A DNA stretch of 64,000 nucleotides from Methylomonas sp. EFPC3. GTDB taxonomy: Bacteria > Pseudomonadota > Gammaproteobacteria > Methylococcales > Methylomonadaceae. The stretch is from NCBI RefSeq assembly GCF_029643245.1, contig NZ_CP116398.1, positions 1,116,001 to 1,180,000 of the forward strand. Reading direction: 5' to 3'. How positions within the stretch are numbered: the stretch's first letter is position 1; each line of letters begins with the position of its first letter. This document shows positions 9,564-16,388 of the stretch, piece by piece. The translations under genes were made by a program, and so were the position numbers. The notes under the pieces are model-generated. The model was not told the DNA's origin. It worked only from the letters and a program-made list of their open reading frames with translations, and did not search any database.

Positions 9564-9893
9564 CTAGACCACTCGCTTCAAAATCTCGACCAGCCCGGCT
9601 ACCAGCGCGCCGCTGGCACCGCCACCCAAGGCGCCCAGCTTGGCCACCTTCTCGATGATGCGTTTGTCCTCGCTTTGCAGCTCGCCGATCTTGGTTTCCA
9701 CCGCATCCAACCGACCGGACAACCGATCTTCCAGACGCTCGATGCGCTTGTTGCTGGTGTCTTCCAACCGGCGCATGTCCTCGCGCAAATGCTCAATGCT
9801 GGCTAGTACTGCCGCATGCATGGCGCGGATTTCGCCGGTCAAGTGGCCAATCTGTTGGGCCAGCGCGGCTTCGTTATTGTTCTGTTCGGTCAT
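9564..9893 (-). CDS. Coiled-coil phage protein with hydrophobic C-terminus
   Basis: 109 residues: a long heptad-rich helix (about 5-80; MHAAVLASIEHLREDMRRLE, RIERLEDRLSGRLDAVE) followed by a Gly/Ala/Val-rich hydrophobic end (ALGGGASGALVAGLVEIL). Mu has a comparable coiled-coil, membrane-linked protein (gp25, DUF2730) just before the terminase genes, although there the hydrophobic part is N-terminal. A holin-like accessory role is possible but not shown. It overlaps the Rz gene. Confidence 0.7.
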   Translation of the reverse strand: MTEQNNNEAALAQQIGHLTGEIRAMHAAVLASIEHLREDMRRLEDTSNKRIERLEDRLSGRLDAVETKIGELQSEDKRIIEKVAKLGALGGGASGALVAGLVEILKRVV

Positions 9894-10371
9894 CGGGACG
9901 TCCTTCTTCGTAATCGATCAATGCGCCGAGCCGGGCTCGGCAGGTTTCGTATTGGCCTTGGGCGTTGCCGATCCAGCCGGCGACGTCGGTATCGGTGGCA
10001 ATGGCGGCACTCTCTGCAACAGATGCGCCGGCGGCTTGGGGCACGGTACGCGGGGCGCCGTTGAGCAGGCGGACAGCAGCATCGCCAAGACAAGCGCGAC
10101 CAGTAGTAACTTTAGAAACGGCACGGGTCACCTCCAGGGTGCGTAGGATTAAATCGGATTCGGTGTGCGCCAACCGATTGGACAGCGCATCGCCGCGGGC
10201 TTTCTCGTCGACAAACCGGCGGTGGTAAATTTGCGCAGATGCGGCCACAGCCTTGGCCTGGCTGGCTTCCATGATTGCAATCCGTTCGCCCATTACCGCT
10301 TCGGTCACATAGACGCCGCCGCCCAGGCCGCAGATCAGGCCGGCCAAGCCGGCTATCGCTAATGGATTCAT
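9874..10371 (-). CDS. Inner-membrane spanin subunit (Rz-like)
   Basis: 165 residues with one N-terminal transmembrane helix (AIAGLAGLICGLGGGVYV), then a helical periplasmic part (residues 30-95). This is the Rz pattern. Rz spans the periplasm with its lipoprotein partner to fuse inner and outer membranes in the last step of lysis. The call is strengthened by the complete Rz1 lipoprotein gene nested inside it in another frame. It starts with an ATGA overlap of the DUF4406 gene. Confidence 0.83.
   Translation of the reverse strand: MNPLAIAGLAGLICGLGGGVYVTEAVMGERIAIMEASQAKAVAASAQIYHRRFVDEKARGDALSNRLAHTESDLILRTLEVTRAVSKVTTGRACLGDAAVRLLNGAPRTVPQAAGASVAESAAIATDTDVAGWIGNAQGQYETCRARLGALIDYEEGRPDDRTEQ
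9918..10124 (-). CDS. Outer-membrane spanin lipoprotein (Rz1-like), nested in Rz
   Basis: 68 residues encoded wholly inside the Rz-like gene in a different frame. It has a basic start, a hydrophobic core and the lipobox LLSAC, so the mature lipoprotein starts at Cys20. It is then proline-rich (PCPKPPAHLLQRVPPLPPIP), as is typical of Rz1. Such fully nested Rz/Rz1 pairs are known from lambda-like phages and BcepMu. The protein would sit in the inner leaflet of the outer membrane. Confidence 0.87.
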   Translation of the reverse strand: MPFLKLLLVALVLAMLLSACSTAPRVPCPKPPAHLLQRVPPLPPIPTSPAGSATPKANTKPAEPGSAH

Positions 10372-10679
10372 GCGTCCTCCGCAAGAAGATCGCCCACCAT
10401 ACGGATAGGCATGGATAATTGCGTCGCCACTTCATGCTCCAGCTGGGCGCCGCGCGATTGCTCCCAATTCGGTAAAAACACGGCCATGTCGCAGGTCAAC
10501 ATCTGCCGAATGGATAGCCGCATATACTCACGCCAACTGTTGCCCTCGGGTACCGGATTCTCGGCCGGGTTTTCCACGTGGTAACCCTTGGCGCGCAGCT
10601 TTTCGGCAGTTGCGTTGAACAGCGGGTAATTGAAGTCGGCAATGCCGGACATCGGGCCGGCGAGATAAATGCGAGTCAT
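10368..10679 (-). CDS. DUF4406 protein (nucleoside deoxyribosyltransferase-like fold)
   Basis: 103 residues from the ATG at 10679 (TRIYLAGPMSGI). The first strand plus AGPMSG, a central NPVPEGNSWREY and SRGAQLEHEVATQL match DUF4406, small phage and plasmid proteins related in fold to nucleoside 2-deoxyribosyltransferases; the glutamate in QLEHEV occupies the position of the catalytic Glu. It overlaps both the endolysin gene and the Rz gene and so is part of the late lysis operon. The substrate is unknown. Confidence 0.8.
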   Translation of the reverse strand: MTRIYLAGPMSGIADFNYPLFNATAEKLRAKGYHVENPAENPVPEGNSWREYMRLSIRQMLTCDMAVFLPNWEQSRGAQLEHEVATQLSMPIRMVGDLLAEDA

Positions 10680-11329
10680 GGCGTAACCTCCCCGCCCCAA
10701 GCGGAGTAGAGAGGTTGCAGAGTAAATAGAATGCGCCGGGGATAACCCAGGTTTTCGGCGCAATGCACGGCCGCGCGGCTGGCCGATCCGCAAGCGCGGT
10801 CCACCTCCGCGCGCTGATAGCTGCCGGCGTTTTTAGCCTCGTTCAACCAATGTCCCAGGCCGCCGTTGTAACTGCGCAATGCTGCCCAATGCCGGTCGAA
10901 ATCAGAATCACCCGATACCCGTTGATACAGCCAGCGGTCATACCCCACCAAGGCACGCATCGACCAAACCGGATTAGTCGGTTGGCAATCCTCGGCTGGT
11001 AGGCGCTGCACCTGGCACCACCACACCGCCGTGGCCGGCATGAACTGTGCCATGCCCCTGGCGCCGACGCGGGACACCGCCTCCGGCCGCCAGCCGCTCT
11101 CTTGATGGATTTGCGCGGCAAACGCCGCCACCGGCGCAGCCAATCCCCATTCAGCATGGGCGATGCGAGTAAGCTCGGACCGATAAGCGATAGCGGCGCG
11201 CGGTACGATAGGTGCGGCCTGGGCCGGACCGGACAGCAAATGCACGCCCATCAATATCACCAGAATGCCGCCGAACAACGCCAGCAATTCGCGGGCGATG
11301 TCGGCCAAATGTAAGCTGCGGCGTGCCAT
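10676..11329 (-). CDS. Lytic transglycosylase endolysin (SLT family)
   Basis: 217 residues. An N-terminal hydrophobic segment (ALFGGILVILMGVHLLSG) followed by AQA looks like a signal or signal-anchor-release sequence. The SLT domain follows: catalytic Glu in IHQESGWRPEAVS, GARGMAQFMPATA, and SYNGGLGHW. It would cleave peptidoglycan after secretion. It overlaps the holin-like gene by 1 nt and the DUF4406 gene by 4 nt. Confidence 0.92.
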   Translation of the reverse strand: MARRSLHLADIARELLALFGGILVILMGVHLLSGPAQAAPIVPRAAIAYRSELTRIAHAEWGLAAPVAAFAAQIHQESGWRPEAVSRVGARGMAQFMPATAVWWCQVQRLPAEDCQPTNPVWSMRALVGYDRWLYQRVSGDSDFDRHWAALRSYNGGLGHWLNEAKNAGSYQRAEVDRACGSASRAAVHCAENLGYPRRILFTLQPLYSAWGGEVTP

Positions 11330-11670
11330 TACGCCCCCAAGCTCACGGCCAGCATCGCGGCGGCCACAATCAGAGCCCGGCGCAGCATCGCCAGGGCAAA
11401 CACCACGTGATAGTGTTTATTGACGCGAAAATCCGCATCCTCAGCCGAACACTCGGCGTGATACCGCCTGTCCGGATGATGTCGTAAATACCCATCCGGC
11501 CGCGCATACGGAAACAACGCCCGGTCCAGGTAATAACCCACCACGCCGGCCGTCGTCACCAGCGCGACCTTAAATAGCGCTACGCCGATCTGCTGCGGAT
11601 ACAGCAGCGCAATCACGGCCAACAGCAGCAGGCTTATGCCCGCCCACACAGACAATCTCGGTAATTTCAT
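11329..11670 (-). CDS. Putative phage holin (2/3-TM type)
   Basis: 113 residues: two close N-terminal transmembrane helices (VWAGISLLLLAVIALLYP; ALFKVALVTTAGVVGYYL), a polar His-rich loop, and a third helix at the C-terminus (LAMLRRALIVAAAMLAVSL). The topology and the place directly before the transglycosylase fit the putative 2/3TM holin family. It is the first gene of the leftward late operon, under the palindromic late promoter at 11722-11768. Confidence 0.82.
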   Translation of the reverse strand: MKLPRLSVWAGISLLLLAVIALLYPQQIGVALFKVALVTTAGVVGYYLDRALFPYARPDGYLRHHPDRRYHAECSAEDADFRVNKHYHVVFALAMLRRALIVAAAMLAVSLGA

Positions 11671-11721
11671 CTCAGTCTCCTGCGTTAATGACGATTCAAA
11701 AACGAATCAAATGCAGGGTGA

Positions 11722-11768
11722 AATTTACGCGCGCGCGCGAAGGCCGGTCAGGCTGGAAACGTTTCCAG
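11722..11768 (-). promoter_or_regulatory. Late promoter 1: palindrome plus -10, left arm
   Basis: CTGGAAACGTTTCCAG (11753-11768) is a perfect 16-bp palindrome. Reading leftward, exactly 25 nt separate it from the -10-like TAAATT (11722-11727), and the holin start is about 50 nt further on. No -35 box is visible, as expected for an activator-dependent promoter. The same palindrome and spacing recur at 23834, 32255 and 37278. The gap between 11671 and 11830 holds no gene. Confidence 0.75.
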
Positions 11769-11830
11769 GGTAAGCAACGGCAGGCCGGCGGCGTATCGTT
11801 CGCCGCGTCTTAACCCAACAGGAAACTCCG

Positions 11831-12331
11831 ATGACACTAACACTCAGAATCGTGCAATGGCTGCTGTACCTGCCGCTGCATTTGCTGGTCGCCGTTGCCC
11901 GCTACCCGCTGGCGCCCGTTGCCGTGGCGTCCTTTACCACAAACGACAAACGCTTTTTGCTGTTTCCATTCACCTGGCTGGAAACCATCGACAACGATCT
12001 GTCCGGCGACGACGGCTGGCGCACCGAGCATATCCGCCCCGGCAGCGACCCGCTTAGCCTCTGGAACCGCATCCGTTGGCTGTGGCGCAACGGCGGCAAC
12101 CGAGTTAACTACATGGTGCTGGGATGTCCGGACGATCCGAACTTTCGCGCTGATTGGGGCGACACGCAGGACCGCGACGCTCTCTGGATACGCGACGACG
12201 GCTATTGGATGATCAGAGGCCATATCCCGATCGGCCGCAAATACCTGTATCTTTTTGTCGGCTGGTCCTTATTCGGACCGCTCTGCGCGCGCTGTAAATT
12301 CACCTGCACCATCCGGATCAAAACCAATTAG
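11831..12331 (+). CDS. Phage membrane-associated protein (DUF7338-like)
   Basis: 166 residues with an N-terminal hydrophobic helix (WLLYLPLHLLVAVARYPLAPVAV), a central WLWRNGGNRVNYMVLG stretch, an aspartate-rich segment and a hydrophobic C-terminal stretch (YLYLFVGWSLFGPLC). I recall similar proteins (DUF7338) in myophages, function unknown. Transcribed divergently from the holin and preceded by AGGAAACTCCG. Possibly associated with virion or lysis. Confidence 0.65.
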   Translation: MTLTLRIVQWLLYLPLHLLVAVARYPLAPVAVASFTTNDKRFLLFPFTWLETIDNDLSGDDGWRTEHIRPGSDPLSLWNRIRWLWRNGGNRVNYMVLGCPDDPNFRADWGDTQDRDALWIRDDGYWMIRGHIPIGRKYLYLFVGWSLFGPLCARCKFTCTIRIKTN

Positions 12332-12343
12332 CCGGGGTAATGT

Positions 12344-13048
12344 GTGATGACGCCTGACGACTTGAAAAAAATCGCAAACAAAATCGCCAAATGTCTGGCC
12401 CTGGCGAGTAGCGACAACCCGGCGGAAGCCGAAGCCGCCAAACGCCAGGCCGATGCTTTGATGCAGAAGTACAACCTCACCAGTGGTGACGTGGCCGCGG
12501 CCAATGTCCATGACGAAACGGTCGATACCGGTGCCGCCTTTAAGTTGCCGCCCTATCTGGGCGATCTGTCCGTCATTATTGCCAAGGCCTTTGGCTGCGG
12601 CGTGGTCTGCGAGCTGGGTTTCATCAATATCCATACCCAGGTGCGTTTTTTTGGGCTGGGTATCAAGCCGGAGCTGGCCGCGTACACCTACGATGTGTTG
12701 CGCCGCCATGTGCAGCGCGACCGCGCGGCATTCAACGCCGGCCAGAGCAGCCGCCTGAAACGCGCAACGAAAATCAGGCGCGCCGACTTGTTCTGCCAGG
12801 CCTGGGTTCAACGCATCGCCAAGCAGGTCAACGAATTCGCCGGCAATGAAGCCGAGCGACAAGCCATTGCCGCCTTCAAGCAGCAAAAGTACGGAGACAT
12901 GTTAAGCGACGATACACGGCCCGGCGCATCCACCAAGCACGGCAACGACTGGCAAGCCAGCGCCGCCGGCTACCAAGCGGCGGCGGACGTGTCATTGCAT
13001 AAACCGGTGCAGGCTAAGCGCGGCGCGTTGTTGGGGGTATCGCCATGA
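12344..13048 (+). CDS. DUF2786-domain phage protein
   Basis: 234 residues. The N-terminal 45 residues (IANKIAKCLALASSDNPAEA, AKRQADALMQKYNL) are a clear DUF2786 domain; the remainder (RRHVQRDRAAFNAGQ, CQAWVQRIAKQVNEF) matches the domain usually attached to it (DUF7168). These occur in phages and plasmids with no known activity. It follows the previous gene by 12 nt, and its stop overlaps the next start. Confidence 0.82.
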   Translation: MMTPDDLKKIANKIAKCLALASSDNPAEAEAAKRQADALMQKYNLTSGDVAAANVHDETVDTGAAFKLPPYLGDLSVIIAKAFGCGVVCELGFINIHTQVRFFGLGIKPELAAYTYDVLRRHVQRDRAAFNAGQSSRLKRATKIRRADLFCQAWVQRIAKQVNEFAGNEAERQAIAAFKQQKYGDMLSDDTRPGASTKHGNDWQASAAGYQAAADVSLHKPVQAKRGALLGVSP

Positions 13049-13182
13049 AAGCCGGCGTACTGATTCGCTGGGGTAGCGTGTGGATCGGCGCGCATTGGTC
13101 GCCGTACAACAAGCGCCTGTGCATCAACGTCCTGCCGTGCGTGACTGTTTGGATTGTGTTTCCGGGAGGGAATAAACCGTGA
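13045..13182 (+). CDS. Small hypothetical protein (45 aa)
   Basis: ATGA overlap with the DUF2786 gene and a GTG overlap with the next gene argue for real translation. The product (MKAGVLIRWGSVWIGAHWSP..) is rich in Trp and Val and resembles short proteins found beside transposable-phage early genes. No function can be assigned. Confidence 0.55.
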   Translation: MKAGVLIRWGSVWIGAHWSPYNKRLCINVLPCVTVWIVFPGGNKP

Positions 13183-13322
13183 AAAACCTGTTTTTACAAC
13201 TGACGCTAAAGAATGCTCTGGTATGGCTATTCAGCTGGTGTATCTGGGGTTTGGCTCATCACGAGGTTGCTACCGAATGTAGACTTCTCGGCCGGTTTTA
13301 CGTCGGCAGCCAGGTGTTCTAA
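13179..13322 (+). CDS. Small membrane-like protein (47 aa)
   Basis: A GTG start overlaps the preceding stop (GTGA). The product has a single aromatic hydrophobic stretch (ALVWLFSWCIWGLAHH) and a polar tail. Function unknown. Supported by the overlap, not by homology. Confidence 0.5.
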   Translation: MKNLFLQLTLKNALVWLFSWCIWGLAHHEVATECRLLGRFYVGSQVF

Positions 13323-13360
13323 TGCCATCCGAATGACCTAAACCTGGGCAGCGATGAAGA

Positions 13361-13492
13361 ATGATTGAGTTTATAGCGGCCTGGTTGATTTTCGGTGGGC
13401 TGGCAATCAATACCGGCAGCCCTTTGGCATCTTTCTTTTTTGGGGTTGTCACTGGCGTGCTCTGGGCCGTTTATGCAATGGTCGTCAAATGA
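13361..13492 (+). CDS. Small membrane protein (43 aa)
   Basis: Almost entirely hydrophobic: two likely transmembrane helices (IEFIAAWLIFGGLAI and LASFFFGVVTGVLWAVYAM). Its stop overlaps the next ATG (ATGA). Function unknown; it could be an accessory holin-like or immunity peptide, but nothing shows this. Confidence 0.5.
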   Translation: MIEFIAAWLIFGGLAINTGSPLASFFFGVVTGVLWAVYAMVVK

Positions 13493-13665
13493 CCTGGCAA
13501 GCGCGAGCCGACCGCAACTACCAGCGCATCAAGGCGTTTTACGAGAGCAATGGCGGCACGAAATGGAAAGAAGTGTCCGCCGATCCGAGATTTTTTAACC
13601 GCGTATGGCGGGCGATGTTGAGATTGCCTACTGGCTATAATCCGCCATCAATCGATAGGAGATAA
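13489..13665 (+). CDS. Small hypothetical phage protein (58 aa)
   Basis: Basic, soluble product (MTWQARADRNYQRIKAFYES..) starting with an ATGA overlap. The repeated overlaps from 13045 to 13492 indicate a tight unit of very small genes. Family not recognised. Confidence 0.5.
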   Translation: MTWQARADRNYQRIKAFYESNGGTKWKEVSADPRFFNRVWRAMLRLPTGYNPPSIDRR

Positions 13666-13668
13666 AGT

Positions 13669-13950
13669 ATGTTTGCGAAATTGTTCGGCCCAGATGACGA
13701 CCAAGTTTTGGTGAAATTGGATGAGGGTGAAAATGGACCAGAAGTTAGGTTTTTTTGCGAACCGCCAGGATTGGGCGTTTGCTCGATCGCGGTTCAATTT
13801 ACAGAATCCGACAGTGCATGGAATAAAGCAAAGGCTTATTTCAACGATATAGATGAGACCAAAGCTATTGGCACAGCCCGTCGGTTTAAAAGGGAGTTAA
13901 TAGGGCAATTTAATGAATTTAAAGAAGCGTCTATATCTACTGGAGATTAG
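13669..13950 (+). CDS. Hypothetical protein (93 aa)
   Basis: Good Shine-Dalgarno (AGGAG, 8 nt before the ATG). Acidic, soluble product with alternating strands followed by a helical C-terminus (ARRFKRELIGQFNEFKE). The DNA is more AT-rich than the preceding phage genes, suggesting separate acquisition. No family recognised. Confidence 0.6.
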   Translation: MFAKLFGPDDDQVLVKLDEGENGPEVRFFCEPPGLGVCSIAVQFTESDSAWNKAKAYFNDIDETKAIGTARRFKRELIGQFNEFKEASISTGD

Positions 13951-13952
13951 TT

Positions 13953-14153
13953 TTGAATATACCGACACCAGGCACACAAGTGACGAAACAAGGTGTAACA
14001 CTCACCGTTGATTTTGTTCATAACGGCGAGGTGTATTACATGAAGCATCGCCGAAAACCAGACGGAGAACCAGATTCAGTATCGAGTGATTGGTCTCGGT
14101 TTTTAGGGTTATTCAGGGTGCCTATCTCAGTATGGGTCACGCAAGCGGGTTAA
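13953..14153 (+). CDS. Small hypothetical protein (66 aa), TTG start
   Basis: The frame starts at TTG 13953 with GGAG 7 nt upstream. The product begins NIPTPGTQVTKQGVTLTVDF and is predicted to be mostly beta-strand. It follows the 93-residue gene by 2 nt, so the two are probably translated together. Function unknown. Confidence 0.5.
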   Translation: MNIPTPGTQVTKQGVTLTVDFVHNGEVYYMKHRRKPDGEPDSVSSDWSRFLGLFRVPISVWVTQAG

Positions 14154-14178
14154 AAACGAGAGCCTAGAGCTCCATGCA

Positions 14179-14219
14179 GAGCGCCGCGAGCGCCTACACT
14201 CAGAGCGCCTCTGAGCGCC
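14179..14219 (+). repeat. Four direct GAGCGCC repeats with a small hairpin
   Basis: GAGCGCC occurs at 14179, 14188, 14203 and 14213. The third copy sits inside a small hairpin (CAGAG-CGC-CTCTG), and TTTTT follows the fourth. It lies between convergent genes and probably helps end transcription, although the distance from hairpin to T-run is not classical. Confidence 0.45.
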
Positions 14220-14234
14220 TTTTTATGGGTTAGT

Positions 14235-14558
14235 TTATGGAATTTCAGATGGAATAGGACGCCGAATACCAGGTATAAAACGGTTTCCTTTTGCAACATC
14301 CAGTCCGGAGTCATTTAATTGCGCTACGTAAATGCCCCCTGTAACTCTGACAACTATCGTGTTAGCTGTTTGCTCAAGCCAAGACAGTTCTATATAAAGT
14401 TGGTCATGACTAATCGCATTCCCAAACTCATTCAACGCAAACAGCAATAATTCTTGATTAGCCATGTAGGTTGTCTGTTGACTGAGAATTTGTAGAATCA
14501 AAAACCTAATATCAGACTGTTTAAATTCCCGGATTTTTTTCTCAGAGTCAGCGTTCAT
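14235..14558 (-). CDS. VpaChn25_0724-family phage protein (winged-helix-like)
   Basis: 107 residues. The pattern of N-terminal helices, ISHDQLYIELSWLEQTANTIVV and the ending LDVAKGNRFIPGIRRP is that of a Mu-like phage family found beside gp25-gp27 in Mu relatives. It looks like a small winged-helix protein. Here it is away from the terminase genes, at the end of the leftward repressor operon. Role unknown. Confidence 0.72.
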   Translation of the reverse strand: MNADSEKKIREFKQSDIRFLILQILSQQTTYMANQELLLFALNEFGNAISHDQLYIELSWLEQTANTIVVRVTGGIYVAQLNDSGLDVAKGNRFIPGIRRPIPSEIP

Positions 14559-14573
14559 TTCGAATTATAAAAT

Positions 14574-15227
14574 TTAACGACAAATAGACTCGCAAGGAAT
14601 CCCGTCATGGTCGCGATCCAGCCGAGAAAGGCCGCAGTCGTTCAGGTAATGCTTCGCCTCGGCGCAACTGTTCATCTGCCCGCAGGTACGTTTCGCCCCA
14701 CAATTACCACCGTCCCCAAAACCGGGTAAATCATCATCGGCTTTCGCCGTTGGCGCGGCTTTCTTGGGTTTACCTCCATGCCTGAACTCCCAGGGTGGAG
14801 TCGGTTCAGCATCCGCCCATAAGCCCACGCCAGCGGCCTTCGCAGATTCTTCCAGGGCGGCAATATTTTGATCGGTCAGATATTGCCTATAGGCCCAGGC
14901 AAAGCCACGTTTTACCTGTTCGGCATTGGCATCGACACCATTGCACTTAATGCGTCCAATCGTCCGTTTATATTTATCCGTGCCTTTGTCCTCTACGACG
15001 GCGGACTTTTTAAAACAAAGCTCGGACAATGATTGCTTGGCCTGAGTGCCAAACGCTTGCTTGGATTCAGGCGCATCAATTTCAGCCAAGCGGATTTTGA
15101 TCTGCTTTTTCTGAGCATTCAAAACCGTCAATGTGTCGCCGTCGGATATGCCGACGACGGTCCCGGTCCATTCGTTTGCGAACGCCAGCAAAGGGGTCAG
15201 GATTAACAAGGGGAATAGTTTTTTCAT
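14574..15227 (-). CDS. Exported thermonuclease (SNase) with C-terminal excalibur domain
   Basis: 217 residues: signal peptide (KKLFPLLILTPLLAFA), staphylococcal-nuclease fold (about 20-150) with GISDGDTLTV, IRLAEIDAPE and YKRTIGRIKC, then a linker and a Ca-binding excalibur motif (LDRDHDGIPCE). It should degrade nucleic acids outside the cytoplasm, most likely in the periplasm. It overlaps the upstream exported-protein gene by 4 nt and lies downstream of the repressor, so it may be expressed in the lysogen. Confidence 0.88.
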   Translation of the reverse strand: MKKLFPLLILTPLLAFANEWTGTVVGISDGDTLTVLNAQKKQIKIRLAEIDAPESKQAFGTQAKQSLSELCFKKSAVVEDKGTDKYKRTIGRIKCNGVDANAEQVKRGFAWAYRQYLTDQNIAALEESAKAAGVGLWADAEPTPPWEFRHGGKPKKAAPTAKADDDLPGFGDGGNCGAKRTCGQMNSCAEAKHYLNDCGLSRLDRDHDGIPCESICR

Positions 15228-15748
15228 TTTGATTGTTCAATAGTCGCTTTTGTAATAAGAGCAATCCATAAGCCATCATTCATGCCGCATGAAACAGTAA
15301 AATTTTTGACTGTTTTTTTCAGTGCGCCTGGATGACCTGTGGCGTATATGTCCACACATAATTTTTCAAGTTCACCGGCTTCAGAACTCGGGCCGAATAT
15401 AGTCGTTCCTACTAATGATCTGACGTTGAATAAATCTAATTCTTCACTTTTATTGTCTGATTTTGATATCACCCCTATCGCATAAGGATGACCATTTTTC
15501 TTGTCGATATTGATAGTAACTATCGCATTGGGTAGTACGTAATGCTGTAAGGTTACGAACTGCTCGTTTTCCGCCGCTTTCTCCATCTTTGACTTCGCAG
15601 GCAGCTTTTTCATGCCGTCCACTTTTGAAGCTAGAGAGTTATAGGTTTCTATTAACTGATCGGCAGATATTTTGAATGTTGGTGGATTAGCGCTTTGGCT
15701 ATCCATCGAAAAGGTAAGAATAGCGGCAGACAATGTTTTTTTGATCAT
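15224..15748 (-). CDS. Exported hypothetical protein in the repressor operon
   Basis: 174 residues from the ATG at 15748. A basic start and short hydrophobic stretch (KKTLSAAILTFSM) ending near SQSA look like a signal peptide. The mature part has no recognised domain (LVGTTIFGPSSEAGELEKLC is typical of its style). It begins 5 nt after the repressor stop and overlaps the thermonuclease gene by 4 nt, so it is very likely co-transcribed with both. Possibly a partner or chaperone for the nuclease, by position only. Confidence 0.68.
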   Translation of the reverse strand: MIKKTLSAAILTFSMDSQSANPPTFKISADQLIETYNSLASKVDGMKKLPAKSKMEKAAENEQFVTLQHYVLPNAIVTINIDKKNGHPYAIGVISKSDNKSEELDLFNVRSLVGTTIFGPSSEAGELEKLCVDIYATGHPGALKKTVKNFTVSCGMNDGLWIALITKATIEQSK

Positions 15749-15753
15749 GCTTT

Positions 15754-16116
15754 TTATCCTTCTATGGCCGGCTCTAATTTCTGTTCGGGCCATTCAATAC
15801 CATTTGAAATCCTCAAGAAGTTAAGACCGTCTAGGCCTTGTTGTGCCAATCCTTTGGTAGCCAGTGCGCGGCATTGGCGTAAGTACGCCAGTTCAATAGG
15901 TGAGCCAGCGACGTTTTCGAAGCGTTCGCCACTAATCACATACCCGACATCAACCCCTAGCATTGCCACTTTGGCCAGATAGCTTCCTTTGGGTGTAGTC
16001 CGGTTTGATTCGTATGCGTGCTGCGTTTGCTTTGTCGTACCGCCAGCCTCCGCAAATACAGGCTGCGTAAGCTTTAGACGCTCGCGCTCCTCTCTCAATC
16101 TTTCCCCGATAGTCAT
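15754..16116 (-). CDS. XRE-family phage repressor
   Basis: About 120 residues from the ATG at 16116 (MTIGERLREERERL). The HTH region spans residues 5-55 (LTQPVFAEAGGTTKQT), followed by YLAKVAMLGVDVGYVISGERF, typical of small phage repressors. Divergent from the early genes across an operator-bearing promoter, so it is the likely immunity repressor. The HTH is paralogous to the XRE protein at 16385-16711. The gene heads a leftward operon that carries two exported proteins. Confidence 0.85.
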   Translation of the reverse strand: MTIGERLREERERLKLTQPVFAEAGGTTKQTQHAYESNRTTPKGSYLAKVAMLGVDVGYVISGERFENVAGSPIELAYLRQCRALATKGLAQQGLDGLNFLRISNGIEWPEQKLEPAIEG

Positions 16117-16138
16117 AATAATCTTTCTCTTTTTGTTA

Positions 16139-16167
16139 TTGACAGGGAAAGTTTTCTTTCCCATAAT
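16139..16167 (+). promoter_or_regulatory. Early promoter with operator in its spacer
   Basis: TTGACA (16139-16144), 17-nt spacer, CATAAT (16162-16167): a near-consensus sigma70 promoter directed at the Ner-like, transposase and B genes. The spacer is almost exactly filled by GGGAAAG-tttt-CTTTCCC (16145-16162), a perfect 7-bp inverted repeat. A repressor dimer bound here would block RNA polymerase. This is a direct candidate for the lysis-lysogeny switch operator. Confidence 0.82.
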
Positions 16168-16202
16168 AAGCCATCATCAATTATCACGATGGAGCTTAGA
16201 GC

Positions 16203-16388
16203 ATGACACTTGAACAAGTCAAAACCGAGTTCGCCAATCGGGGCGAAACCTTCAGCGATTGGGCCAAGACCCATCAATTCAAATATTCAACCGTACTGGC
16301 CGTTATCAACGGCACGAATAAAGGTCGTCGGGGAGAGGCGCACCGCGTGGCGGTGGCACTCGGTCTGAAACAAGGAGAAGCCGCATGA
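16203..16388 (+). CDS. Ner-like DNA-binding protein (BcepMu gp16 family)
   Basis: 61 residues; good Shine-Dalgarno (GGAG) before the ATG. The sequence VKTEFANRGETFSDWAKTHQ with YSTVLAVINGTNKGRRGEAH is the BcepMu gp16-like phage DNA-binding family, in the place of Mu ner as first gene rightward of the switch. It would repress early transcription or the repressor promoter. Its stop overlaps the next start. Confidence 0.83.
   Translation: MTLEQVKTEFANRGETFSDWAKTHQFKYSTVLAVINGTNKGRRGEAHRVAVALGLKQGEAA

Noticed and set aside
10368-10793. Longer start for the DUF4406 protein
   Set aside because: The first 38 residues of the longer frame lie inside the endolysin gene and look random; the DUF4406 domain begins directly at the ATG at 10679.
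14179-14219. GAGCGCC repeats as an iteron-type origin
   Set aside because: Only four short copies with uneven spacing between two convergent genes, and no replication protein nearby; transcription end is likelier.
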